DNA of 64,000 nt from Paenarthrobacter sp. AR 02. Lineage in GTDB: Bacteria; Actinomycetota; Actinomycetes; Actinomycetales; Micrococcaceae. Location: NCBI RefSeq assembly GCF_021538675.1, contig NZ_JAJUKH010000001.1, forward strand, positions 620,001-684,000, in the 5' to 3' direction. The position numbers were made by a program, and so were the translations under genes. Under the pieces are notes generated by a model. The model did no database searches. It was not told the DNA's origin and worked only from the letters and a program-made list of their open reading frames with translations. How positions within the stretch are numbered: position 1 is the stretch's first letter; the number at the start of each line of letters is the position of its first letter. Below, piece after piece: positions 40,980 through 49,029 of this stretch.

Positions 40980-42110
40980 ATGCTCACGGAAATCACGGTT
41001 CGTGCAGACGCACCGGACACGGATGCCTCACCGCGCGGATCCCACCGTGCCGCCGGCGGAGTAGTAACAGTCCTGGTCCCGGCCCACAACGAATCGGCCG
41101 GAATCACCGAGACGCTGGTATCTCTGAAGAACCAAACCCGCCGCCCGGACCGCATCATCGTGGTCGCCGATAACTGCACCGATGACACCGAGACTTTGGC
41201 GCTTGCCCAGGGCGTTGAGGTCCTGCCAACCGTCGGTAACAAGGACAAGAAGGCCGGTGCCCTGAACTTCGCACTCAGCCAATTGCTTCCGGACGCCGAT
41301 CCCGAAGACTTGGTGCTGGTCCAGGACGCCGACTCCCAGCTGGCCCTGGACTTCATCGAGAACGCCACCGCCAACCTGCTCAAGGACGATCTGCTCGGCG
41401 CCGTTGGTGGCGTGTTCAGCGGTGGTCCCGGCGGCGGTTTTGTGGGCCACCTGCAGCGCAACGAGTACGCCCGCTACGCAAGGGACGTCAAGCGCCTCCA
41501 CGGCAAATGCCTGGTGGTGACCGGAACGGCCGCACTGTTCAGGGTCAAGACGTTGCGCGATGTGGTCGCAGCCCGTTTGGCGGGCACCTTGCCTCCCGGA
41601 AACGGCAAGGGCGGCGTCTACGACACCTCCGTCCTCACCGAAGACAACGAGCTTTCCTTCGCCCTGCTGACCCTCGGGTACCGCATCGCTTCGCCCTCCA
41701 ATTGCACCCTGGTCACCGAGGTCATGCCCACCTGGCGTGAACTCTGGGCGCAACGGCTCCGCTGGAAGCGGGGCGCTGTGGAGAACTGCGTGCAGTACGG
41801 CTGGACCAAGGTAACGCGCGCTTACTGGGGCCGGCAGTTCCTGTCCATGATCGGCGTCGTAGTAACCATCGCCTACTTCGGCTCCATCATTTTTGCTTTG
41901 ACCACCGGAATGGGCCTGAACCTCCAGCCATTCTGGATCGCAGTCACCGGCATCTTCGTCCTGGAACGCATCGTCACACTGCGTTTCCGCGGCTGGAGGT
42001 ACATGCTGCTGGCCGCCACCATGTACGAAACCGTCATCGATATCTTCCTCCAGGCCGTTCACGCCAAGGCCTACCTGGATGCAGCCCTCAACCGCAAGAA
42101 AGTTTGGTAA
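40980..42110 (+). CDS. Membrane-bound processive-type family 2 glycosyltransferase
   Basis: 376 aa from the ATG at 40980 (CGGAGGG before it). The GT-A domain has VVTVLVPAHNESAGITETL, DAD at 116-118, the acceptor-side TEDNE at 220-224 and the QRLRW motif (258-262) of cellulose/chitin/hyaluronan-type synthases, followed by about three C-terminal membrane spans. Unlike cellulose synthases there are no N-terminal spans and no PilZ domain. A 59-aa sorting-signal protein follows 6 bp downstream, suggesting surface polymer synthesis. Confidence 0.9.
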   Translation: MLTEITVRADAPDTDASPRGSHRAAGGVVTVLVPAHNESAGITETLVSLKNQTRRPDRIIVVADNCTDDTETLALAQGVEVLPTVGNKDKKAGALNFALSQLLPDADPEDLVLVQDADSQLALDFIENATANLLKDDLLGAVGGVFSGGPGGGFVGHLQRNEYARYARDVKRLHGKCLVVTGTAALFRVKTLRDVVAARLAGTLPPGNGKGGVYDTSVLTEDNELSFALLTLGYRIASPSNCTLVTEVMPTWRELWAQRLRWKRGAVENCVQYGWTKVTRAYWGRQFLSMIGVVVTIAYFGSIIFALTTGMGLNLQPFWIAVTGIFVLERIVTLRFRGWRYMLLAATMYETVIDIFLQAVHAKAYLDAALNRKKVW

Positions 42111-42116
42111 TCACAG

Positions 42117-42296
42117 ATGTACAACAACCCAGCAGGACCCGCAGCAGGCGCATTCGTAGGTGCCACAGGCTCAGGAACGCTCGCCATGACAGGCGCAGGC
42201 GATCTGTTCTGGTTCGCCCTGGCTGCCTTCGCAATGCTCGCCCTGGGCCTCGCCATCAAGAGGATCGTCCCAGTCCGTGCCGAGAAGAAGGCCTAG
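42117..42296 (+). CDS. 59-aa protein with LAxTG sorting signal
   Basis: Reads MYNNPAGPAAGAFVGATG and then LAMTGAGD (LAMTG at residues 22-26), a hydrophobic span FWFALAAFAMLALGLAI and a basic tail KRIVPVRAEKKA. This is the full C-terminal signal for class-E-type sortases of actinobacteria, but with only about 21 residues before it and no N-terminal export signal. It follows the glycosyltransferase by 6 bp. Could be a tiny wall-anchored peptide, or an isolated C-terminal domain whose span acts as its own insertion signal. Confidence 0.7.
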   Translation: MYNNPAGPAAGAFVGATGSGTLAMTGAGDLFWFALAAFAMLALGLAIKRIVPVRAEKKA

Positions 42297-42314
42297 CCGC
42301 TTCTCCCCAAAGCC

Positions 42315-42376
42315 CAACAGGCCCGCAGGTGTGTCGCTTTCCCCCCAGCGCGACACAACTGCGGGCCCGTTGTTTT
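42315..42376. terminator. Bidirectional terminator with long stem
   Basis: AACAGGCCCGCAG-GTGTGTCGC pairs with GCGACACA-ACTGCGGGCCCGTTGTT, with T-rich and A-rich ends, between the convergent mini-protein and GH16-like genes. Confidence 0.88.
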
Positions 42377-42381
42377 AAGAC

Positions 42382-43752
42382 TCAGGCCACAACCGCTGTG
42401 CTGGCGGATGTTTTGGCCGCCGTGGTGTAACCAGGGTTGGTGCCTGTGACCTTCACACTCATCGTGTCGGCCTGGTCAGCGCTCACCAGCGTGTAGGTTT
42501 TAGCCGTTGCCCCCGAAATCGCCACCCCTGACCGATACCACTGGTACGTCAGGGTGGTTCCTGAGGTCCAGGTGCCCGTATTGGCTGTCAGTGTGGAGCC
42601 CACGGTCAACGTGCCAGTGATGGTGGGAACCGGTGCCACCAGGGTGCCTGCGACAACTGTTGCCGTTGGCGCGGACTCCTTGGTTGTTGTTGCGTACCCG
42701 GCTTTGGTTCCGGTGACGCGGACAGTCAATTTGGTGCCTTGGTCTGCCGCAGCCAAGACGCGGGTTGCGTTGGTGGCGCCTGCAATCGCCACTCCATTCC
42801 TGTACCACTGATACGTCAATGCGGTGCCTGTGGTCCACGTTCCCGGCGCGGCCGTCAACGTTGAACCCACCGCTGCCGTACCGGTCACCGTGGGAGTCGG
42901 GGCTGTCAGCGGGATGCCCGGGACAAAGGAGAAATCGCGGATGGTGACGGATTCCGGAGCAACAGCTGCGGCGTTTCCACCGCCACCCCCGGTCACCCAA
43001 AGGTTGAAATGGATCTGTTCCTTGGCGGGAACCGGAACCGTGGATCCCTGGAGGACAGTCCTCTTCAGAAGCGGTCCGGTATAGCCCTCGCCCGCGAATG
43101 TCTCAAAAGTGATCTTGCCCGGTTCCCACACCATCCTGTGCGTGAGAATCGGGGCATTGGTGACATCGAAGGTGACAGTGTTGTTCCCCTGCCCCGGCGG
43201 CTTGGTGGCATCGAACCAGTAGCCATGCCCCTGCGTTACCGGCCAGTTCTCACCGTAAGCCGCTCCGCCACCCCATGCCGATGCTTCGCAAAGATCGATT
43301 TCGGTGTACCCGGGTTCCGCTGCGGGGTCGTACGTGAACAGGCAACCCCATACAACTTCCTTCTGCAGGGCGCTGACGTCCTTTTCCACCGTGGTGCTGT
43401 AGGTGCCATAGCCAAATCCTTCACGGGTGGACTGGAACTCCGCCCCCTTGGGAGCGGACCCGGTGGGATTGGTGATGGAGAGTTTGACGTACCCGTTGGC
43501 GTCAGGATTGCTCACATTGTTGGCGTCCCAGCTGGCGTTGTACATGGGCGCCCCACCCCAAAAACGCTTTTGCCAGTTGAATCCCTTCCACGCAAAACTG
43601 CCCACCGGCCCGGGATCATCAGCCATCGGCGTGGTATCCGCGGCACTTGAGGGGCCCATACCCGTGAACATCGATAAACCTACCGCCGCAATGACGGCCA
43701 ATCCCATTGCTTTTCTTCCCCCATGTGGAAGGAGCTTCACTGACAATGCCAT
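42382..43752 (-). CDS. Secreted GH16-like glycoside hydrolase with two Ig-like repeats
   Basis: 456 aa from the ATG at 43750-43752 (GGAGG upstream). Signal peptide ending near SSAADT. The catalytic GH16 motif E-x-D-x-x-E is present as EIDLCE (residues 151-156) in a concanavalin-type beta sandwich. Two repeats of about 85 residues (each with TVGSTLTA, TWTTG or TWTSG, LTYQWYR and DQ-T-VKVTGT) follow, of the type found in secreted carbohydrate-active proteins. GH16 enzymes cut beta-1,3/1,4-glucans, agar-like galactans or related polymers; the subfamily is not clear. It may trim the polymer made by the neighbouring synthase (inference). Confidence 0.85.
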   Translation of the reverse strand: MALSVKLLPHGGRKAMGLAVIAAVGLSMFTGMGPSSAADTTPMADDPGPVGSFAWKGFNWQKRFWGGAPMYNASWDANNVSNPDANGYVKLSITNPTGSAPKGAEFQSTREGFGYGTYSTTVEKDVSALQKEVVWGCLFTYDPAAEPGYTEIDLCEASAWGGGAAYGENWPVTQGHGYWFDATKPPGQGNNTVTFDVTNAPILTHRMVWEPGKITFETFAGEGYTGPLLKRTVLQGSTVPVPAKEQIHFNLWVTGGGGGNAAAVAPESVTIRDFSFVPGIPLTAPTPTVTGTAAVGSTLTAAPGTWTTGTALTYQWYRNGVAIAGATNATRVLAAADQGTKLTVRVTGTKAGYATTTKESAPTATVVAGTLVAPVPTITGTLTVGSTLTANTGTWTSGTTLTYQWYRSGVAISGATAKTYTLVSADQADTMSVKVTGTNPGYTTAAKTSASTAVVA

Positions 43753-44180
43753 AGCTGTGTCCTCCTGCTGATGCGCCCAGAAATGCCTCCGGCAATTGCC
43801 CGAGGCCGCCGTGACGTTCCACCCCCGAGGAACGTGCAACTCCTCGATTATCGATTAGGCAGGGTCCTGTCGGAAGCGAAATGGGCCAGCAAAATCGGCA
43901 CTACTACATCAATTGGATAACGGCGGGACGTCGCACTACCTCTGGCGCTGCATTCCGGGGCGACTCCGGCCGCGTCACGATCACTCGTTTGCCTGCACTA
44001 ACCAAGTGACAGGACACATGCCTTGTCGCAGAAAGACATGGACATTCGATCGGAGACTCATCCAATGACAAGCCGCAGCGGCACCGCTGAGCCCGGACCG
44101 GTTTTGCCCAACGCAGCCCCGGGTGAGCTGTCCTCCGCCGAAGCCAAGACACCGCACATCGGGAACACCCAAGCCCCTAC
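43753..44180. other. Intergenic region between GH16-like and GT39-like genes
   Basis: 428 bp between divergent genes. It contains a possible 40-codon ORF at 44065-44187 listed separately; otherwise I see no gene, terminator or clear operator. Confidence 0.6.
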
Positions 44181-44187
44181 ATGCTGA
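44065..44187 (+). CDS. Possible 40-codon upstream ORF
   Basis: Starts MTSRSGTAEPGPVLPNAA behind CGGAG and ends in a TGA that overlaps the putative GT39 start (ATGCTGA). Pro/Ser-rich and without a recognisable domain. It would provide translational coupling for the next gene, which has no ribosome site of its own, but it could be chance. Confidence 0.25.
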   Translation: MTSRSGTAEPGPVLPNAAPGELSSAEAKTPHIGNTQAPTC

Positions 44188-45797
44188 CCTCGAGCACAAT
44201 AATTCCCGGGCATCCCACGAACGCACAGGACCAATCCGGGACACCCATGCTGCGGGTCCGGATCCGGAAGGAGTCCTGGAGCTCTAAGCTCGCCCGGCAT
44301 CCTGTGTGGTTTGCCGGGCTGGTGGGTCTGCTTGCCCTGGTATTCCGAGTGACAGGAGTCGAGCGGGCCAACGACGTCTTCATCGACGAGGTGACATACG
44401 CCGATCTGGCCAGGCAACTTGCGGCTGGACAGGTACCTTCAACTTCCGGCTCTCCCTTTTTCCTTCATCCTCCCGGCTCCTACGCACTCAATGCCTTGGT
44501 TATCCGGATCCTGGGCCTCGATGGGCATCCCATGGACCTGGCACTTCAACTGCGCTGGTTCAACGCCTTCCTGGGCGTGGCCACCGTTGTTGTCTGCTTC
44601 ATGCTGGTCCGCCGTCTGGTAGGGCTGGGGCCCGCCACCGTGGCCGGCATCATCCTGGCCAGCGACCCCTTCGTGCTCCGAATGGACGGTCGGTTGATGA
44701 TGGAGACGCCCACTGGCCTGGCGGTCCTGTCCGGCTGGCTCCTGGTCCTGCTGCTGCTCAAGCGTGAACGGACACACACCAGGCTAAGGCTCGAAACAGC
44801 AGCAGGATTGGTTTTTGGACTGGCGATCGTCATGAAAGACATGACGGCGATTTTCACCGTGGTCCCATTGCTGGCCGGTGTGCTCTGGCGGCGAACGGTT
44901 CCTCCGCTGACTGCACTGCGGATTGTGGGTTGTTCCGTGGTTCCGTACCTCATCTATCTGAGCTTGATCACCGCGGGTGGTTTGCTCCCCCAGTTCCTGG
45001 AACAAAAGTCCGTGGGTGTCCTGAGAATGGCCGGCGTGGTGCAAATGACCGGCTTCAATGCCGTCCCTGGTGTCGGCCTGCTGGATCGGCTGATGGTTCT
45101 GTTGGGGCGCTTCGGCACAAGCTACGTGCTTCTTGGACTTTCCATCGTGGCCGGCGTGCTGGCCGCCGCCTCGCCGCTGGTGGAACGACGCATTATTGGC
45201 TTGTTCTCATTAATCACCGGCCTGGTGGGCGTCTACTCCGTGTTTTTCGGTGCGGCTGAGGAGCAGTTCGGCTATTGCGTGGTGCTGGCGGCCTTGGTTT
45301 CAACGCCTGTAGCCACGGTCATGGTGGTGACGTGGCGACCCCGCCTGCGGGGTGCCGTAACCGCCGTCGTCATCCTCATGACAGGCCTGGGCCTGTTTTT
45401 GGGTGTTCAGGCAAGGTCAGTGGTTGACGACGGACTGGTCCGTGCGCGGGCCTTCATGACGACGGAGCTGCCTCCGTCCGCGATAGTAGGGCTGACGTCC
45501 GTCACGGGTGAGTTCGCACTTTTGCCGCACGAGGGCTGGGAGGTTTTGCCGTCCTTGCAGTCACTGCATGACCGGAACGCGGAGTATGTCCTGACGCAAG
45601 GCAGGCAACTGGGCGAAGGGTACGGCTACGCATCACCTGCGTTCCTGGACTGGCTAGAGAAGAATGCCCAGCCCGTCTTCACCTTCTCCGGGCCAACGTC
45701 CGGGAACACGGTGGTGTGGAAACTGGATCGCGACAAGCTGGACGCCGCTGTGGCGGGCGGAATGACGCTGCCACCGGTGACCGGGGGTTACCCATGA
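44181..45797 (+). CDS. GT39/ArnT-like membrane glycosyltransferase
   Basis: 538 aa if started at 44181; an ATG at 44247 is an alternative. About 11-12 membrane spans. The first periplasmic loop has FRVTGVERANDVFIDEVTYA, with the acidic DE motif of GT-C enzymes, and FFLHPPGSYALNALVIRILG, the next conserved segment. GT39-type enzymes transfer a sugar from a polyprenyl-phosphate donor outside the membrane. The start of the following lipoprotein gene overlaps its stop, so the two act together. Confidence 0.8.
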   Translation: MLTSSTIIPGHPTNAQDQSGTPMLRVRIRKESWSSKLARHPVWFAGLVGLLALVFRVTGVERANDVFIDEVTYADLARQLAAGQVPSTSGSPFFLHPPGSYALNALVIRILGLDGHPMDLALQLRWFNAFLGVATVVVCFMLVRRLVGLGPATVAGIILASDPFVLRMDGRLMMETPTGLAVLSGWLLVLLLLKRERTHTRLRLETAAGLVFGLAIVMKDMTAIFTVVPLLAGVLWRRTVPPLTALRIVGCSVVPYLIYLSLITAGGLLPQFLEQKSVGVLRMAGVVQMTGFNAVPGVGLLDRLMVLLGRFGTSYVLLGLSIVAGVLAAASPLVERRIIGLFSLITGLVGVYSVFFGAAEEQFGYCVVLAALVSTPVATVMVVTWRPRLRGAVTAVVILMTGLGLFLGVQARSVVDDGLVRARAFMTTELPPSAIVGLTSVTGEFALLPHEGWEVLPSLQSLHDRNAEYVLTQGRQLGEGYGYASPAFLDWLEKNAQPVFTFSGPTSGNTVVWKLDRDKLDAAVAGGMTLPPVTGGYP

Positions 45798-47128
45798 GGC
45801 GCGTTAGCCTCTTGACCTTCCTGGCGTTGATGATCCTGGGCTCAACTGTTGGCTGTTCGGCCGGAACCGGGCGCGTCAGCCCTGCCTCGATGGCTTTCGG
45901 CGTCCTGGGCTCCAGCTGTTCCCCGGACCGTCTGGCCGCGCTTCGGACGGTTGGAGTTACCGTAGTGGAGCTGCCACTGGCTTGGGATCGCTACGAGCCA
46001 GTGGAAGGCCGGGTGGATTCACGCTACGTCGCTGAGGTGCAGGCACGGTTGGACGCGTGCCGCCAGGCCGGAATGGGAGTGATCCTGTCACCGGGCCTTC
46101 ACTATGCGCCGAACTGGGTCCGGCGGTTGACCGGCGGTGTCCTGAAGGGCAGCTCCGGAGGCGTAGCCCGCCACGGCGGAGCGGAGCTGATCTTCAGCGC
46201 TGCAACCCGGGATGCCGCCCAAAAATATCTGGCCCGCGTCGCATCGGATCTCGGGCTAGAGCACTTCACGGCCATAAGGGTTGGTACGGATGCCAGCGGT
46301 GAGCTGGGATATCCGGGACCCGAGGATGGCGGAAATGAACGCGAGTATTGGGCCTTTGGTGACGCTCCCCAACGCGGGATCGGACTGGCCGAAGGCGCGG
46401 CACGGTCGCCCATGCCAGGTTGGGTTCCGGGCTCCCGATCGTGGAACGGACGATTGGTAACGCCTGAGCAGGTCCGGAACTGGTGGGACTGGTACACGGG
46501 ATCAGCTGTGGATGCGGTGGTTTGGCAGGTGGGCGAGTTGCGGAAGCTCGGCTACCAAGGGCTGGTTCACGTTCCGGTGGCCGGCCGGGGCGCCTTGCCT
46601 GCCGACGTCGGGAAAGCGGCGGAGGGACGCCTCGATGGCCGCGCCAACCCGGATGGTGCCCTGGAACGCGGCCTTGATTACGTTGCCCAGTTCGCGGTGT
46701 TGGCAGCGTTGCCCGGACTGGCTATTGACTTCACTGGTCTGGACGACGTCTCTGATGTGGTGGCAGGGGCAGCCGATCCCCCGCAGGACCACTGCCGCCC
46801 GGATGACCAAACCAGAGTGGTCCAGGATGACGTCTCTGAATGGTCGTCCCACAGATACACCAGTGCATTGGCGAGGCGCTCCGGGCTCGGGTTGGTCGGC
46901 GAAAATCCCGGCCCTCCAGATGCGCCCTTCACTGGGGGTTCCCCGCTCTCCCACAGCCTTGCCGATCAGTTGCGGCTGGCGCCCGAGTACGCCGCGGAGT
47001 GCGGGATGAGCATGTTCCTGTTCGGTTTCGAAGAGGACCTCTTCCGGGGCGAGGGCCACGCCGGAAGGGAGGTGGGCGTAGCGGACTACGGCAGGGCGAT
47101 CCAGCAGCTCCGGGCAGACGGGCGTTGA
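45794..47128 (+). CDS. Lipoprotein with TIM-barrel glycosidase-like domain
   Basis: 444 aa. Lipoprotein signal with Cys21 (STVGCSAG). VVELPLAWDRYEPVEGRVDS then GMGVILSPGLHYAPNWVRRL resembles the start of GH42/GH5-type (beta/alpha)8 barrels, and IRVGTDASGELGYPG would be the strand-4 region; the expected second acid is not obvious. Translationally coupled to the GT39-like gene. Likely a surface carbohydrate-acting or binding protein. Confidence 0.7.
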   Translation: MRRVSLLTFLALMILGSTVGCSAGTGRVSPASMAFGVLGSSCSPDRLAALRTVGVTVVELPLAWDRYEPVEGRVDSRYVAEVQARLDACRQAGMGVILSPGLHYAPNWVRRLTGGVLKGSSGGVARHGGAELIFSAATRDAAQKYLARVASDLGLEHFTAIRVGTDASGELGYPGPEDGGNEREYWAFGDAPQRGIGLAEGAARSPMPGWVPGSRSWNGRLVTPEQVRNWWDWYTGSAVDAVVWQVGELRKLGYQGLVHVPVAGRGALPADVGKAAEGRLDGRANPDGALERGLDYVAQFAVLAALPGLAIDFTGLDDVSDVVAGAADPPQDHCRPDDQTRVVQDDVSEWSSHRYTSALARRSGLGLVGENPGPPDAPFTGGSPLSHSLADQLRLAPEYAAECGMSMFLFGFEEDLFRGEGHAGREVGVADYGRAIQQLRADGR

Positions 47129-47206
47129 TGCAGCAATCCTCTAGGGCAACGCATCCGGTAGGCTCGGTTCCTGACCTTGGACGTCCTGGATGGTTCGAAG
47201 GAAAAC

Positions 47207-47689
47207 ATGGCAATTCGCAGCGCAGGCATACTTCTTTACCGGCAGCCTCCATCTGGTCCGTTGGAACTATGGATAGCCCACATGGGCGGCCCATTCTGGT
47301 CACGGAAAGACCAGCACGCGTGGTCCATTCCCAAGGGCGAATTCACTGACGATGAAGACGCCCTGGACGCAGCGAAACGGGAATTTCTGGAGGAAATTGG
47401 CTCCCCTCCCCCATCCGTGGACTACGAATTATTGGGGGTTTTCCGGCAGCCCTCCGGCAAACTCATCACCGCTTTCGCCGCCGAAGCCAGGGAATTCCAG
47501 CCGGACACAATTGTCAGCAACACCTTCCCCATGGAGTGGCCAAAAGGCTCAGGGGCCATCAAGGAATTCCCCGAAATTGATGACGCACGTTGGTTTGATG
47601 AAGCCACGGCCCGGACCAAGCTGGTCAAAGGGCAGCTGCCCATCGTTGATGCGTTGGTCAGTCGGCTAGCGTTAAGGGATGGCCACTGA
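47207..47689 (+). CDS. NUDIX hydrolase
   Basis: 160 aa from the ATG at 47207 (GAAGGA before it). SAGILLYRQPPSGPLELWIA, then the Nudix box WSIPKGEFTDDEDALDAAKR then EFLEEIG, with the REFLEEIG metal-binding helix intact. It belongs to the group with an extra PKGE start, often acting on dinucleoside polyphosphates or oxidised nucleotides. Overlaps the next gene by 11 bp. Confidence 0.92.
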   Translation: MAIRSAGILLYRQPPSGPLELWIAHMGGPFWSRKDQHAWSIPKGEFTDDEDALDAAKREFLEEIGSPPPSVDYELLGVFRQPSGKLITAFAAEAREFQPDTIVSNTFPMEWPKGSGAIKEFPEIDDARWFDEATARTKLVKGQLPIVDALVSRLALRDGH

Positions 47690-48251
47690 ATACAGGTACG
47701 ACGTCGAGGTTCTGCACCTATTGGTGTCGCCGGCGCATGCCTACTTTGGTCGTGCCCGGGAGGGGGCTGCGGATGTCCCCACCACGGATGCCCACCACGC
47801 GGAACTGGTCACCGGCAAGGGAATTGTTGGGGACAGGTTCTTCGGCAAGGCCGCCCACATGGACGCAGCAGTCACGCTCTTCTCAGTAGAGGCGTTGGAG
47901 GCAATCGCGGACGAACTCGACGCCGGGCCTTTTGACCCGTTGCTGACGCGCCGCAATGTTGTCCTCAGGGGTGCCGAGCTGGCGCCCTTGCTCGGACACG
48001 AATTCACCCTGGAGTCCGGGGACGATGCGGTGCGGTTGAAGGCGGGCCGCCCAGCCCACCCGTGCGCATGGATGGACCAAATGCTTGCTCCCGGCGCCCA
48101 CAAAGCGATGCGGGGCCGCGGCGGCGTGCGATGCCAGATCATTTCGGGTGGACTGCTGAATAAGGGCCCAGCCACTCTGGTGAGCCCGGTTCCCCTGGAC
48201 CCAGCCAAGGCCGGCGAAGCAAACGTGCTCCGCCCCTCACGCCTGCCCTAG
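47679..48251 (+). CDS. MOSC domain protein
   Basis: 190 aa. HAELVTGKGIVGDRFFGKAA is the typical MOSC start, and GRPAHPCAWMDQMLAPGAHK the cysteine segment, with the Cys likely carrying sulfur to a molybdenum or other acceptor. The C-terminal VRCQIISGGLLNKG is also typical. Stand-alone MOSC proteins are linked to sulfur transfer or N-oxide reduction. Coupled to the NUDIX gene. Confidence 0.85.
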   Translation: MATEYRYDVEVLHLLVSPAHAYFGRAREGAADVPTTDAHHAELVTGKGIVGDRFFGKAAHMDAAVTLFSVEALEAIADELDAGPFDPLLTRRNVVLRGAELAPLLGHEFTLESGDDAVRLKAGRPAHPCAWMDQMLAPGAHKAMRGRGGVRCQIISGGLLNKGPATLVSPVPLDPAKAGEANVLRPSRLP

Positions 48252-48314
48252 GAATCAATCCACCCATTCATCAGGTTGCTGTCTTTCCGGGTGTGTCCCG
48301 CATAGGGTGATCAG

Positions 48315-49010
48315 ATGGGTACATTGAGCAGCAGGGCACAAGGAATGGCCGGGGCCACCTTTGCCGGTCTCTTCCGGGCCATCAAGGTCACCCGCCCGCA
48401 CCGCCCCATCCATCCGACGGGCATCCACCTGGTGGGAACGCTGAAGCGGGATCCAGGGCACCGCAGGCCGTCTGGCATCCCGTGGCTGGACGATTCAGGG
48501 ACCAACCCGGTGAATGCGCGGCTTTCGCGCTCGATCGGATTGCCCGACGCCCTGCCGGACATCATTGGCCTGGCCATACGCTTCACGGAACAGGGCAAGC
48601 AGGCCGACATGTTGCTGGCTACCACCGGTCCCACAGGAATCGGCAGGTTCATCCTCCGGCTCCGACGCAACGCCGCATCCGCCGTGTTCTCCAGCATGAT
48701 GCCCTACAAATCGGACTCCGGACCCGTTCTGATAGCAGCACGCACCATTGAAGGACCTGGGCAATTGCCCGTTGAACCCCGGGCGTTCCGTGCCGCTCTT
48801 GGACGTGGGCCGTGGACACTGGAACTCCATCACGCCAGCCCGTTGGGTCCTTGGTGCCGCTTTGGGACGTTGACGCTCACCGTGGCCGACGGTCAGGATT
48901 CGGACGAGCGTTTCGATCCCGTCCTCAACCCCCTCCCCGGTGCAGGAACGTACGACTGGACACGACGCCTCCGCGAACCGTCCTACGCGCTGGCCCGACA
49001 ACGGGGCTGA
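48315..49010 (+). CDS. Conserved protein of uncertain function
   Basis: 231 aa. IKVTRPHRPIHPTGIHLVGT, then NARLSRSIGLPDALPDIIGL and GPWTLELHHASPLGPWCRFG. The alternation of RPxHPxG, a heme-catalase-like LPD...GLAIRF stretch and a beta-rich end resembles the catalase-related superfamily, and similar proteins carry vague names such as phosphodiesterase; I cannot assign an activity. AGGG seven bases before the ATG. Convergent with the ABC genes, 19 bp apart. Confidence 0.7.
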   Translation: MGTLSSRAQGMAGATFAGLFRAIKVTRPHRPIHPTGIHLVGTLKRDPGHRRPSGIPWLDDSGTNPVNARLSRSIGLPDALPDIIGLAIRFTEQGKQADMLLATTGPTGIGRFILRLRRNAASAVFSSMMPYKSDSGPVLIAARTIEGPGQLPVEPRAFRAALGRGPWTLELHHASPLGPWCRFGTLTLTVADGQDSDERFDPVLNPLPGAGTYDWTRRLREPSYALARQRG

Positions 49011-49029
49011 GCCGCTGCCCCCAAGGGCC

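Noticed and set aside
42331..42360. 6C-RNA-like element (C-rich loop closed by a stem)
   Set aside because: There is only one stem-loop with a C-run, it lies in the long terminator of convergent genes, and the second C-loop is absent.
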